Positions 48,328 to 61,274 of a DNA stretch of 64,000 nucleotides are shown one piece after another (position 1 is the first letter of the stretch; every line of letters begins with the position of its first letter). The notes under the pieces were generated by a model. The model ran no database searches. It was given only the letters and a program-made list of their open reading frames with translations, and was not told the origin of the DNA. Both the position numbers and the translations under genes were made by a program. The stretch covers positions 68,199,418 to 68,263,417 of the forward strand of contig JASEVX010000008.1 of NCBI GenBank assembly GCA_031761405.1, in the 5' to 3' direction. Origin of the DNA: Serripes groenlandicus. Its lineage: Eukaryota; Mollusca; Bivalvia; Cardiida; Cardiidae.

Positions 48328-49322
48328 AGGGATCTCCATAATGGATCTAGCCCAAGGACGAGTAAGTTCAATAGAACCACCATGTTCTTTTAACAAATAT
48401 TTGTTGTGTTCCTTAATAACACCAAGTCCGACACTTATAACAATAGCAGTGTGTACTACACCGCCAGCAGTACGGAGCTCTCTGATATATTGTTTAAGTT
48501 TATGTTCTAAATCAAAGGGTAACAGCGTGGGTCGCCCACGTTTTCCACTCGGAAGATCCGTCAAATGGTCAACCCCTTCTGTTTTTCTCCTCAATACATA
48601 TGATGCTTTGAATTATCTTACAGTGCTCTCATTTACCGTTTTCCCAAACTTGGAAGAGAAATGCATTGCAGCTTTGCTGTTGCCATTTTCTAAAGCATAA
48701 CGAGCAATTTTAGCTTTGCTTTCTGGACTATAAACAGAATACTGTCCACGTTTGTGTTTTATGCCAGAAACTGACGGCGACGTTCTGTACTCTCTTTCAA
48801 CGACAGAGATTAATGTATCAGCCAGTGGTGATGACGAACAAGGCAATCCGATAGGAACACTACTAGTATCACTTTGCTCGCTGTTATCGGCACTACTCTT
48901 ATTTCCCTTTAACCACTTCAACATGATGTCATATACAGATGTTAAACACAAATGAACTGAAAACTCGGAGTCATTATTTTCTTTCCTTTATTAGTGATCA
49001 CTTATCACTACTTACCTGCGGTGTTGAGCTTTATCATACAATAATCGCATAATTACTGACAAATCATGAAATCGTGAGTACTAGTAATTGGTTTAATCCC
49101 AAAGTACAAAGCAAACCGTTCCATACACATTTTATATCGATAATTAACTGTACATTTTCACGACGTGTAGATATTATGCAAGACTCTGGTGAAGTGATAT
49201 TCATGACGTGCAAAAATTACGACCATACGGTTTTCTATGATTCGCAAACATTTCCGCACGCGAAATGTCTGAAATTAGCAATTCGCAAACTTTAAGACAC
49301 GCGAATATATCCACTTATACAG
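48328..49322 (-). mobile_element. Decayed DNA transposon fragment in the 46-bp array
   Basis: A 995-bp non-array segment lies inside an array unit: GGTA at 48324-48327 is followed by foreign sequence, and TACTATGGAACC resumes at 49323. It carries the N-terminal part of a transposase-like protein on the minus strand, followed towards higher coordinates by ~370 bp of putative 5' sequence ending GCGAATATATCC, ACTTATACAG. The array on the two sides joins without loss or duplication, so no target-site duplication is seen. The catalytic part of the transposase is missing; only the 5' end of the element seems to remain. Confidence 0.65.
48335..48951 (-). pseudogene. Transposase-like N-terminal fragment (pogo-like, tentative)
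   Basis: A minus-strand reading frame from ATG at 48951 runs to 48613, where one TAA (48613-48615) interrupts it after NESTVR. The same frame continues FKASYVLRRKTEGVDHL to 48,335, where array sequence takes over. Residues about 68-112 (YSVYSPESKAKIARYALENG, then HFSSKFGKTVNESTVR) look like a helix-turn-helix DNA-binding domain. Downstream, KRGRPTLLP, GGVVHTAIVIS and LTRPWARSIM resemble the linker region of pogo/Tigger-type transposase-like proteins common in invertebrates. No DDE catalytic domain is present. Family assignment is from memory of motif style and not certain. With one stop and a missing C-terminus, it is non-functional. Confidence 0.6.
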
Positions 49323-50535
49323 TACTATGGAACCAATGATCACTCAATCATGACCGCCACGAACGGTATACCAGGGACCCAAAGAGCACTCAATCATGAC
49401 CGCCACGATCGGTATACTAGGGAACCGAAGATCACTCAACCTTGACCACCGCTAACGGTAAAATAGGGAACCAAAGAGCACTCAATCATGACCGAAGGCT
49501 AGGCAACCAAAGAGCACTCAATCTTGACCACCGCAAACGGTTTACTAGGGAACTAAAGAGCACTCAATCATGACCGCTGCGAACGGTATACTAGGGAACC
49601 AAAGAGCACTCAATCACGACCGCCGCGAACGGTATACTAGGGAACCAAAGAGCACTCAATCACGACCGCCGCGAACGGTATACTAGGGAACCAAAGAGCA
49701 CTCAATCACGACCGCCGCGAACGGTATACCAGGGAACCAAAGAGCACTCAGTCACGACCGCCGCGAACGGTATACTAGGGAACCAATGAGCACTCAATCA
49801 CGACCGCCGCGAACGGTATACTAGGGAACCACAGAGCACTCAATCACGACCGCCGCGAACGGTATACTAGGGAACCGAAGATCACCCAACCTTGACCAGC
49901 GCTAACGGTATAATAGGGAACCAAAGAGCACTCAATCATGACCAAAGACTAGGGAACCAAAGAGCACTCAATCCTGACCGCCGCAAACAGTATACTGGGG
50001 AGTCAACGAGCACAAAATCATGACCGCCGCGAACGGTATACTAGGGAACCGAAGATCACTCAACCTTGACCGCCGCGAACGGTATACTAGGGAACCAAAG
50101 AGCATTCAATCACGACCGCCGCGAACGGTATACTAGGGAACCAACGAGCACTCAATCATGACCGCCACGAACGGTATACCAGGGAACCAAAGAGCATTCA
50201 ATCACGACCGCCGCGAACGGTATACTAGGGAACCAACGAGTACTCAATCATGACCGCCACGAACGGTATACCAGGGAACCAAAGAGCACCCGATCATGAC
50301 CGCCACGAACGGTATACTAGGGAATCAACGAGCACAAAATCATGATCGTCGCGAACGGTATACCAGGGAACCAAAGAGTTCTCATTCATGACCGCCGAGA
50401 ACGTTATACTAGGGAACCAACGAGCAGTCAATTATGACCGCCACGATCAGTATACTAGGGAACCAACGAGCACACAATCATGTCCAAAGGCTAGGGAACC
50501 AAAGAGTACTCAATCATGACCGTTGCGAACGGTAT
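49323..50535. repeat. 46-bp minisatellite (right part)
   Basis: Same family as 43,850-48,327, but richer in CGACCGCCGCGAACGGTATA units, with a run of near-identical copies at 49,590-49,870. It ends near 50,535. Confidence 0.95.
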
Positions 50536-50835
50536 AGAACCAGGAACGCGCTGTCTCAAATGTCCTTGCGCTATTCGATCGGCTGTCACAGACACGCTTA
50601 AGGGTCGTGTTTCCTCTATGTATATTCAGAACTGAACTAATGACATAAGCGGTCTACAGAAAACCAATTTTAACGTTATTATAACAAGTGTAACTAAGCA
50701 TCTGTCCGCGCATATTGTTAAATGATTCAAATGGATACTGCACAGCCATATCATATTGCACAAATGCTCTAGCTGGATCTCTGTTAATCGAAAATGCTTT
50801 ACGGAGGGTTTTCTTAGAGCGCCGCTGAACTGAAA
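50536..50835. other. Unique spacer
   Basis: About 300 bp without recognised features. Confidence 0.4.
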
Positions 50836-51035
50836 TAATGATAATACACTAAGTCTTATACACTAAGTATAATACACTAAGTCTGGTACACTACGTCTGG
50901 TACACTACGTCTAATACACTACGTCTATTACACTAAGTATTATTACACTTAGACGCTAAGTCTAGTACACTAAGAATAATACACTGTGTCTGGTACACTA
51001 AGCTTTATACACTAAGAATATTACACTAAGTCTGT
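50836..51035. repeat. Degenerate ~14-bp repeat (TACACTAAGTCT)
   Basis: About 14 irregular units of the type TACACTAAGTCTGG or TACACTACGTCTAA. The complementary motif forms another train at 53,046-53,400. Confidence 0.85.
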
Positions 51036-51169
51036 TACCATAGATACATCGTTGTTGTGGAACAAACCGGTTTAACCTCCCGTCAAACTCCGAAACTAGT
51101 TTGCTTTAGTATTTTTGTATTGACTCCGAACATCAAGGTGTATTTGTCCGCTGTGGAGTCGACTGAAAT

Positions 51170-51775
51170 CAATTGAGCATTTACTAATAAACGAAAATCA
51201 ATTGAACATTTACTAATTAACGAAAATCAATTGAACATTTACTAATTAACGAAAATCAATTGAACATTTATTAATTAACGAAAATCAATTGAACATTTAC
51301 TAATTAACGAAATTCAATTGAACATTTACTAACACTAACGCAAATCAATTGAATATTTACTAATTAACGAAAATCAATTGAACATTTACTAATTAACAAA
51401 AATCAATTGAACATTTACTAATAAACAAAAATCAATTGAACATTTACTAATAAACGAAAATTAATTGAACATTTACTAATTAACGAAAATCAGTTGAACA
51501 TTTACTAATTAACGAAAATCATTTGAGCATTTTCTAATTAACGAAATTCAATTCATTTTCTAACTAACGAAATTCCAATTGAACATATACTAATTAACGA
51601 AAATCAATTGATCATTTACTAATAAATGGAAATCAATTGAGCATTTACTAATCAACGAAAATGAATTGAACATTTACTAATTAACGAAGTTTAATTGAGC
51701 ATTTTACTAATTAACGAAAATCAATTGAACTTTTTACTTATTGACGAAAATCAATTGAACATTTACCAATTAACT
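51170..51775. repeat. 29-bp minisatellite, ~21 copies
   Basis: Units read ACGAAAATCAATTGAACATT then TACTAATTA, with the palindrome CAATTG in each. Point variants and small indels increase towards the right end. Confidence 0.95.
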
Positions 51776-53045
51776 TGTATACCATATATTTGCCACATCT
51801 AATTTAAATATTTGTATTTAGGTCAGAAGCATATGTAATGCTTATTGCCAAATAAATGTTGTTGTTGTTATTGTTGTTGTTGTATACGCCGGGTAGCAGG
51901 CTAATACTAGACGTTCTAAGTGTTGTAATGGCTGTATGTGATATATCATTAGTTGTAGTACAGGGAGACAACTCATACAGCTCTACTAGTTTATCTACGC
52001 TTGATAAACACCAATTGCTCAGAGGATAACGAAATGTTATGGTCAAAGGGAAGCAATTCATTTTACATAGGCGACCATTGTAGCGTTATGGGTTATGGGT
52101 CTTTCCCAACATCTCAATGAAGCCACAAACCTGTATTAAATCAAAGTCCATTCTTATATCTACCATTACAGCACCAGAAACTCATTGCTCATCCTACCAT
52201 TTTTTTAGCTATGACGTCAAATGCTAGGTCACCCTTATCCCGCACTGAATTTCACTCTAAATTTCAGACAATACAGGATGTTCTAAAAAATACTCTGAAG
52301 GTGTCAATACAGTCAAAAGCACACCAGGGTTTGGTTACAAATCACTCACAGGATAATATAGTTTTCAAAAAAAGAATTCAACTTTCAGCAAAATCATTAT
52401 TGTCCAATGGGTGACAATTTCAGTCTTACATATTCATCTGAAATCCCCTGGACAAAATTGTCTTCCCGGCAAGCCGATCCGATTTACTTCCCTTTGACCT
52501 AAATTATCATAATTAAACGGTGCATTGCGAAAACCAACCTTTGATTATTAGCAACCTGTGTAGAACTAGATCAGCCTACACATCTGCACAGCTTTGATCA
52601 GACTGTTCACTGTTTGCCAGTTGATCATAGAATGTTTCAAGAAAAAAGTCTCCATTTCGATCCTTTAACCTGGATGTGAAGGCATATCTTTATGTAAACT
52701 TATCAAAGTAAAGCTTCGGTTGATTGTCTTAGAGCACCAATCACATCTTTATGGAAGTCATGTGACGAACAAATAAGGCACATGAATATAAACGAGGCGC
52801 AATAATAAGAGTTTTGGGTCATCTCATTATTAAAGTTACTTAAGCGAGATACGTTTTATGGGTTGGCTAAGTTGATAAACTTAGACTATGTTGTCGTTAC
52901 TACGACTGAAGTGAGGGGTGCGAACATCTAAGCTAGAAACGCTAATGACGATTCAGATGAGACAGTGTGTCGATGACCCGTTCAACTGAGTCCTAACTGT
53001 TAGTAAAGGCAACAAAACCCTAAATAGCTAGACAGGTATTAAGAT
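51776..53045. other. Unique island with GTT microsatellite and inverted TCAAAGGGAAG motifs
   Basis: A (GTT)n-type microsatellite lies at 51,858-51,882. GGTCAAAGGGAAG at 52041-52053 is repeated in reverse at about 52,487-52,499, and a related ACAGGGAGACAACTC lies at 51,960. Motifs of this type are, from memory, frequent in bivalve DNA. An 85-codon minus-strand frame over the microsatellite (51804-52061) and a 67-codon plus-strand frame (52211-52414) are not recognisable as genes. Confidence 0.5.
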
Positions 53046-53400
53046 AAGACTTAATGTATTAGACTTAATCCATCAAATTAATTGTATTATACTCATTGTA
53101 ATAGACTTAGTGAATTAGGCTAAGTGTATTAGACTTAGTGTATCAGAGGTAGTGTATTAGACTTAGTGTACCTGACTTAGTGTATTATACTAAGTGTAAT
53201 ATACTTAGCGTATTAGGCTTAGTGTACTAGACTTAGCGTACCAGACTAAGTGTAATTGTACTTAGTGTTATATAAATAGTGTATTATACTTAGTGTACCA
53301 GGCTTAGTGTATTATACTTAGTGTATCATGCTTAGTATATTATACTTAGTGTACCAGACATAGTGTATTATAATAATTGTAATTATACTTAGTATAAGCA
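53046..53400. repeat. Degenerate ~14-15-bp repeat (AGACTTAGTGTATT)
   Basis: About 24 irregular units such as TTAGACTTAGTGTA. The motif is the reverse complement of the train at 50,836-51,035, so the two lie in inverted orientation about 2 kb apart. Confidence 0.85.
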
Positions 53401-56400
53401 GCCTAAATGTCTGTGCATGTACACAGATTAAATGCAATTGTATGGGCATGAAACCAGACTTAATGTGTGTGCATGTAAGCAGACAAAATGTATGGGCATG
53501 TAAGCAGACAAAATGTATGGGCATGTAAGCAGACTAAATGTATGGGTATGTAAGCAGACTAAATGTTTGTGCTTGTAAGCAGACTAAATGTATGGGCATG
53601 TAAGCAGACTAAATGTATGGGCATGTAAGAAGACTAAATGCGTGTGCATGTAAGCAGACTAAATGTATGGGCATGTAAGTAGACTAAATGTATGGGCATG
53701 TAAATACACTAAATGTATGCGCTTGTAAGTAGACTAAATGTATGGGCATGTAAGCAGACTAAATGTATGGGCTTGTAAGCAGACTAAATGTGTGGGCTTG
53801 TAAGTAGACTAAATATATGGGCATGTAAGCCGACTAAATGTATGGGCATGCAAGTAGACTAAATGTATGGGCGTGTAAGTAGACTAGATGTATGGGCTTG
53901 TAAGTAGACTAAATGTATGGGCAGGTAAGTAGACTAGATGTATGGGCTTGTAAGTAGACTAAATGTATGGGCTTGTAAGCAGACTAAATGTATGGGCTTG
54001 TAAGAAGACTAAATGTATGTGCTTGTAAGTAGACTTAATGTATGGGCTTGTAAGTAGACTAAATGTATGGGCTTGTAAGCAGACTAAATGTATGGGTTTG
54101 TAAGAAGACTAAATGTATGTGCATGCAAGTAGACTAAATGTATGGACATTTAAGTAGACTAAATGTATGGACATTTAAGTAGACTAAATGTATGGGCTTG
54201 TAAGCAGACTAAATGTATGGGCTTGTAAGAAGACTAAATGTATGGGCTTGTAAGTAGACTAAATGTATGTGCATGTAAGCAGACTAAATGTATGTGCATG
54301 CAAGTAGACTAAATGTATGAACATTTAAGAAGACTAAATGTATGTGCTTGTAAGCAGTCTAAATATATGGGCTTGTAAGCAGACTAAATGTATGGGCTTG
54401 TAAGAAGACTAAATGTGTGTGCATGTAAGCAGACTAAATGTATGGGCTTGTAAGAAGACTAAATGTGTGTGCATGTAAGCAGACTAAATGTATGGGCATA
54501 AAGAAGACTAAATGTATGTGCATGAAAGCAGACTAAATCCATGGGCATGAAAGCAGAAAAAATGTATGTGCATGTAAGAAGACTAAAAGTGTGTGCATGT
54601 AAGAAGACTAAATGTATGGGCATGTAAGAAGACTAAATGTATGTGTATGTAAGCATACTAAATATGTGTGCATGTAAGCAGACTAAATGTATGTGCATGT
54701 AAGAAGACTAAATGTATGTGCATGTAAGAAGACTAAATTGATGTGCATGTAAGAAAACTAAATGAAAGAGTATGTGAGAAGATTAAATGTATGTGCATGT
54801 AAGAAGACTAAATGTATGTGCATGTAATAAGACTAAATTGATGTGCATGTAAGACGACTAAATTGATGTGCATGTAAGAAGACTAAATTGATGTGCATGT
54901 AAGAAGACTAAACGTATGTGCATGTAAGAAGACTAAATGAAACGGTAGGTGAGAAGACTAAATATATGTGCTTGTAAGAAGACTAAATGTATGTGCAATT
55001 AAGAAGATTAAATGTATGGGCATGTAAGCAGACTAAATGTATGGGCATTTAAGCAGACTGAATGTATGGACATGTAAGCTGACTAAATGTATGTGCGTGT
55101 AAGCAGACTAAATGTATGGGCTTGTAAGCTGACTGAATGTATGGGCATGTAAGAAGACTAAATGTATGGGCATGTAAGCTGACTAAATGTATGGGCATGT
55201 AAGAAGACTAAATGTATGGGCTTGTAAGCCGACTAAACGTATGGGCATGTAAGCAGACTTACTGAATGGGCTTGTAAGCAGACTTAATGTATGGACATGT
55301 AAGCAGACTAAATGTATGTGCTTGTAAGCCTACTAAATGTATGGGCATGTAAGAAGACTAAATGTATGGGCTTGTAAGCAGACTAAATGTATGGGCATGT
55401 AAGCCGACTAAATGTATGGGCATGTAAGAAGACTAAATGTATGAGCTTGTAAGCCGACTAAATGTATGGGCATGTAAGAAGACTAAATGTATGGGCTTGT
55501 AAACCGACTAAATGTATGGGCATGTAAGCAGACTAACTGAATGGGCATGTTATCAGACTAAATGTATGTGCTTGTAAGCAGACTAACTGAATGGGCTTGT
55601 AAGCAGACTAAATGTATGGACATGTAAGCAGACTAAATGTATGGGCTTGTAAGCAGACTAACTGAATGGGCATGTAAGTAGACTAAATGTATGGGCATGT
55701 AAGTAGACTAAATGTATGGGCTTGTAAGTAGACTAAATGTATGGGCTTGTAAGCAGACTAAATGTATGTGCATGTAAGAAGACTAAAAGTATGTGCATGT
55801 AAGAAGACTAAATGTATGGGCATGTAATCATACTAAATGTATGTGCATGTAATCATACTAAATGTATGTGCATGTAAGAAGACTAAATGTATGTGCATGT
55901 AAGAAGACTAAATTGATGTGCATGTAAGAAAACTAAATGAAAGAGTATGTGAGAAGATTAAATGTATGTGCATGTAAGAACACTAAATGTATGTGCATGT
56001 AATAAGATTAAATTTATGTGCATGTAAGACGACTAAATTGATGTGCATGTAAGAAGACTAAATTGATGTGCATGTAAGAAGACTAAACGTATGTGCATGT
56101 AAGAAGACTAAATGAAACGGTAGGTGAGAAGACTAAATATATGTGCTTGTAAGAAGACTAAATGTATGTGCATGTAAGAAGATTAAATGTATGGGCATGT
56201 AAGCAGACTAAATGTATGGGCATTTAAGCAGACTGAATGTATGGACATGTAAGCTGACTAAATGTATGTGCGTGTAAGCAGACTAAATGTATGGGCTTGT
56301 AAGCTGACTGAATGTATGGGCATGTAAGAAGACTAAATGTATGGGCATGTAAGCTGACTAAATGTATGGGCATGTAAGAAGACTAAATGTATGGGCTTGT

Positions 56401-57654
56401 AAGCCGACTAAACGTATGGGCATGTAAGCAGACTAACTGAATGGGCTTGTAAGCAGACTTAATGTATGGACATGTAAGTAGACTAAATGTATGGGCTTGT
56501 AAGCCTACTAAATGTATGGGCATGTAAGAAGACTAAATGTATGGGCTTGTAAGCAGACTAAATGTATGGGCATGTAAGCCGACTAAATGTATGGGCATGT
56601 AAGAAGACTAAATGTATGAGCTTGTAAGCCGACTAAATGTATGGGCATGTAAGAAGACTAAATGTATGGGCTTGTAAGCAGACTAAATGTATGGGCATTT
56701 AAGCCGACTAAATGTATGGGCATGTAAGAAGACTAAATGTATGAGCTTGTAAGCCGACTAAATGTATGGGCATGTAAGAAGACTAAATGTATGGGCTTGT
56801 AAACCGACTAAATGTATGGGCATGTAAGCAGACTAACTGAATGGGCATGTTATCAGACTAAATGTATGTGCTTGTAAGCAGACTAACTGAATGGGCTTGT
56901 AAGCAGACTAAATGTATGGACATGTAAGCAGACTAAATGTATTGGCTTGTAAGCAGACTAACTGAATGGGATTGTAAGCAGACTAAATGTATGGGCATGT
57001 AAGTAGACTAAATGTATGGGCTTGTAAGTAGACTAAATGAATGGGCTTGTAAGCAGACTAAATGTATGTGCATGTAAGCAGACTAAATGTATGGGCTTGT
57101 AAGAAGACTAAATGTATGTGCATGTAAGAAGACTAAATGTATGGGTTTGTAAGAAGACTAAATGTATGGGCTTGTAAGTAGACTAAATGTATGGGTTTGT
57201 AAGTAGACTAAATGTATGGGTTTGTAAGCAGACTAAATGTATGGGCTTGTAAGCAGACTAAATGTATGTGCATGTAAGCAGACTAAATGTATGTGCATGT
57301 AAGCAGACTAAATGTATGGGCTTGTAAGAAGACTAAATGTATGTGCATGCAAGAAGACTAATTGTATGTGCATGTAAGCAGACTAAATGCAATTGTATGG
57401 GCTTGTAAGAAGACTAAATGTATGTGCATGTAAGAAGACTAAATGTATGGGCTTGTAAGCAGACTAAATGTATGTGCATGTAAGAAGACTAAATGTATGT
57501 GCCTGTAAGCAGATTAAATGCAATTGTATGGGCATGTAAGCAAACTAAATGCAATTATATGGGCATGTAAGCAGACTAAATGTATGGGCATTTAAGCAGA
57601 CTTAATGTATGGACATGTAAGCAGACTAAATGTATGTGCTTGTATGCAGACTAA
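53401..57654. repeat. 25-bp minisatellite, ~170 copies
   Basis: Units read AGACTAAATGTATGGGCATG then TAAGC. Variants are GGGCTTG, GTGCATG, TAAGAAG, TAAGTAG and CTAACTGAATGG. An internal duplication with a 1175-bp offset (47 units) is visible from rare markers AATGAAAGAG and AACGGTAGGTGAG. The array abuts the next one with no spacer. Confidence 0.96.
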
Positions 57655-58385
57655 AGCTTGAAGTCTGCTTCAATAATGTCAAATGAAGGTACATGATATC
57701 AATAGCTTGAAGTCGGCTTCAAAACATGTCAAATGAAGATATATGATATCAATAGCATGAAGTCTGCTTCAAAACATGTCAACTGAAGGTACATGATATC
57801 AATAGCTTGAAGTCTGCTTCAAAACATGTCAAATGAAGGTACATGATATCAATAGCATGAAGTCTGCTTCAAAACATGAAAAATGAAGGTACATGATATC
57901 AATAGCATGAAGTCTGCTTCCAAACATGTCAAATGAAGGTACATGATATCAATAGCTTGAGGTCTGCTTCAAAACATGTCAAATGAAGGTACATGATATC
58001 AATAGCTTGAAGTCTGCTTCCAAGCATGTCAAATGAACGTACATGGTATCAATAGCTTGAAATCTGCTTCCAAACATGTCAAATGAAGGTACATGATATC
58101 AATAGCTTGAAATCTGCTTCCAAACATGTCAAATGAAGGTACATGGTATCAATAGCTTGAAGTATGCTTCCAAACATGTCAAATGAAGGTACATGGTATC
58201 AATAGCATGAAGTCTGCTTCCAAACATGTCAAATGAAGGTACATGGTATAAATAGCTTGAAGTCTGCTTCCAAACCTGTCAAATGGAGGTACATGGTATC
58301 AATAGCTTGAAGTCTGCTTCAAAACATGTCAAATGAATGTACATGGTATTAATACATGTAGCTTGGCGTCTGCTTCCAAACATTT
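57655..58385. repeat. 50-bp minisatellite, ~14.5 copies
   Basis: Units read AGCTTGAAGTCTGCTTCAAA, ACATGTCAAATGAAGGTACA, TGATATCAAT. Variants are AGCATGAAG, CCAAACATG and CATGGTATC. It begins exactly where the 25-bp array ends, through a short palindrome. Confidence 0.96.
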
Positions 58386-58865
58386 GATTTAAAAACATAA
58401 AGGCCCTAATACCGTCGGGACAATTGGTAGAGTATAGTCTATAAATATTGAAAAGGAGTCAGACATTTCTCGCACTCCGTAGATTATCCTTTTCCTTCGG
58501 TTTTCTTTTCTTCCAAAAATCGTTTATATTAGGACTAAATATTGAACATTTTCGCATAAAAAAAGAAAAGAAGCAAACGACTCTGTATACCGCTGAGAAA
58601 ATGTATGGAAATTTTAATTATTTTTAGCAAATGGAGAAATTCCTCGTTTTAAGAATTCTTTTTTTTCCCTTTTGCCACGATGTTTTCAAAAATCGCATGC
58701 TTCACATGTGTCTACATGTAGGAAACGTTTAGTTAAATGTTTGGTTGCTCGGCAGGGGTCGTGAGTTTGAGGATTAAATATATAGACATATTTCCAGATG
58801 CTGCTTATGCACGAACCGTCGTCGAATATGGAGAAAATTGACATTTAACTACACACTATAACATC
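58386..58865. other. Spacer with two tRNA-like half-motifs
   Basis: GGGACAATTGGTAGAG (about 58,418-58,433) resembles a tRNA A-box region. GGGGTCGTGAGTTTGAGG (about 58,755-58,772) resembles a decayed B-box region. They are over 300 bp apart, too far for one Pol III unit, so they are either two remnants or one split by an insertion. No gene recognised. Confidence 0.35.
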
Positions 58866-59045
58866 AAAGTTGTTCTCTTCGAAAACAATCCACATCTATT
58901 TACGATCAATTTAGAACCAGATCATCCACGCAATACCATAAAAGTTGTTCTCTTCGAAAACAATCCACATCTATTTACGATCAATTTAGAACCAGATCAT
59001 CCACGCAGTGTAAAGTTTAACATAACAGTTATTCTCTTCGAAAAC
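58866..59045. repeat. 75-bp tandem repeat, ~2.3 copies
   Basis: AAAGTTGTTCTCTTCGAAAA recurs at 58866 and 58941 in near-identical 75-bp units that include CCAGATCATCCACGCA. A third, partial copy (TTATTCTCTTCGAAAAC) lies near 59,028. Confidence 0.9.
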
Positions 59046-59092
59046 GGCCAGTTCACCTTATTTTGTGTTCCCTGGTGTTATTAAACCTCAAC

Positions 59093-61224
59093 TTCACACA
59101 CCATTCTTACCAGCTAACTAGATATCGTCACACACCATTCTTACCAGCTAACTAGATATCGTCACACACCATTCTTAACAGCTATCTAGATATCGTCACA
59201 CACCATTCTTACCAGCTAACTATATATCTTCAGACACCATTCTTACCAGCTAACTAGATATCGTCACACACCATTCTTACCAGCTAACTAGATATCGTCA
59301 CACACCATTCTTACCAGCTATCTAGATATCGTCACACACCATTCTTACCAGCTAACTATCTTCACACACCATTCTTACCAGCTAACTAGATATCGTCACA
59401 CACCATTCTTACCAGCTAACTAGATATCGTCACACACCATTCTTACCAGCTAACTAGATATCGTCACACACCATTCTTACCAGCTATCTAGATATCGTCA
59501 CACACCATTCTTACCAGCTATCTAGATATCGTCACACACCATTCTTACCAGCTATCTAGATATCGTCACACACCATTCTTACCAGCTAACTATCTTCACA
59601 CACCATTCTTACCAGCTAACTATCTTCACACACCATTCTTACCAGCTAACTAGATATCGTCACACACCATTCTTACCAGCTAACTAGATATCGTCACACA
59701 ACATTCTTACCAGCTAACTATCTTCACACACCATTCTTACCAGCTAACTAGATATCGTCACACAACATTCTTACCAGCTAACTAGATATCGTCACACACC
59801 ATTCTTACCAGCTAACCAGATATCGTGACACAACATTCCTTTCAGCTAACTAGATATCGTCACACACCATTCTTACCAGCTAACTAGATATCTTCACACA
59901 CCATTCTTACCAGCTAACTAGATATCTTCAAACACCATTCTTACCAGCTAACTAGATATCGTCAAAGAACATTCTTACCAACTAACTAGATATCTTCACA
60001 CAACATTCTTACCAGCTAACTAGATATCTTCACACGCAATTCTTACCAGCTAACTAGATATCTCCACACACCATTCTTACCAGCTAACTAGATATCGTCA
60101 CACAACATTCTTACCAACTAACTAGATAAATTCACACACAATTCTTACCAGCTAACTAGATATCGTCACACACCATTCTTACCAGCTAACTAGATATCTC
60201 CACACACCATTCTTACCAGCTAACTAGATATCGTACCACACCATTCTTACCAGCTAACTAGATATTGTCACACAACATTCTTACCAGCTAACTAGATATC
60301 GTCACACACCATTCTTACCAGCTAACTAGATATCGTACCACACCATTCTTACCAGCTAACTAGATATCTCCACACACCATTCTTACCAGCTAACTAGATA
60401 TCTTCACACAACATTCTTACCAGCTAACTAGATATCGTCACACACCATTCTTACCAACTAACTAGATAAATTCACACACAATTCTTACCAGCTAACTAGA
60501 TATCGTCACACACCATTCTTACCAGCTAACTAGATATCTCCACACACCATTCTTACCAGCTAACTAGATATCGTACCACACCATTCTTACCAGCTAACTA
60601 GATATTGTCACACAACATTCTTACCAGCTAACTAGATATCGTCACACACCATTCTTACCAGCTAACTAGATATCGTACCACACCATTCTTACCAGCTAAC
60701 TAGATATCTTCACACAACATTCTTACCAGCTAACTAGATATCGTCACACACCATTCTTACCAGCTAACTAGATATCGTACCACACCATTCTTACCAGCTA
60801 ACTATATATTGTCACAAACCATTCTTACCAGCTAACTAGATATCTCCACACACCATTCTTACCAGCTAACTAGATATCTTCACACAACATTCTTACCAGC
60901 TAACTAGATATCGTCACACACCATTCTTACCAGCTAACTAGATATCTCCACACGCCATTCTTACCAGCTAACTAGATATCTCCACACACCATTCTTACCA
61001 GCCAACTAGATATCGTCACACACCATTCTTACCAGCTAACTAGATATCGTCACACAACATTCTTACCAGCTAACTAGATATCGTCACACACCATTCTTAC
61101 CAGCTAACTAGATATCGTGACACAACATTCCTTTCAGCTAACTAGATATCGTCACACACCATTCTTACCAGCTAACTAGATATCGTCACACATCATTATT
61201 ACCAGCTAACTAGATATCTTCACA
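59093..61224. repeat. 34-bp minisatellite, ~62 copies
   Basis: Units read TCACACACCATTCTTACCAG then CTAACTAGATATCG. Variants are TCTTCACACA, TCTCCACACA and TCGTACCACA. Marker GATAAATTCACACACA at 60,125 and 60,465 shows a 340-bp (10-unit) internal duplication. Several units lack 6-7 bp (CTAACTATCTTC). Confidence 0.96.
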
Positions 61225-61274
61225 CATAGACTAGTTAATCAATTGGTGGAAGACAATTAATAACCATGATTTAA

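Noticed and set aside
48341..48955. Plus-strand frames of 119 and 67 codons
   Set aside because: Antisense shadows of the transposase-like minus-strand reading frame.
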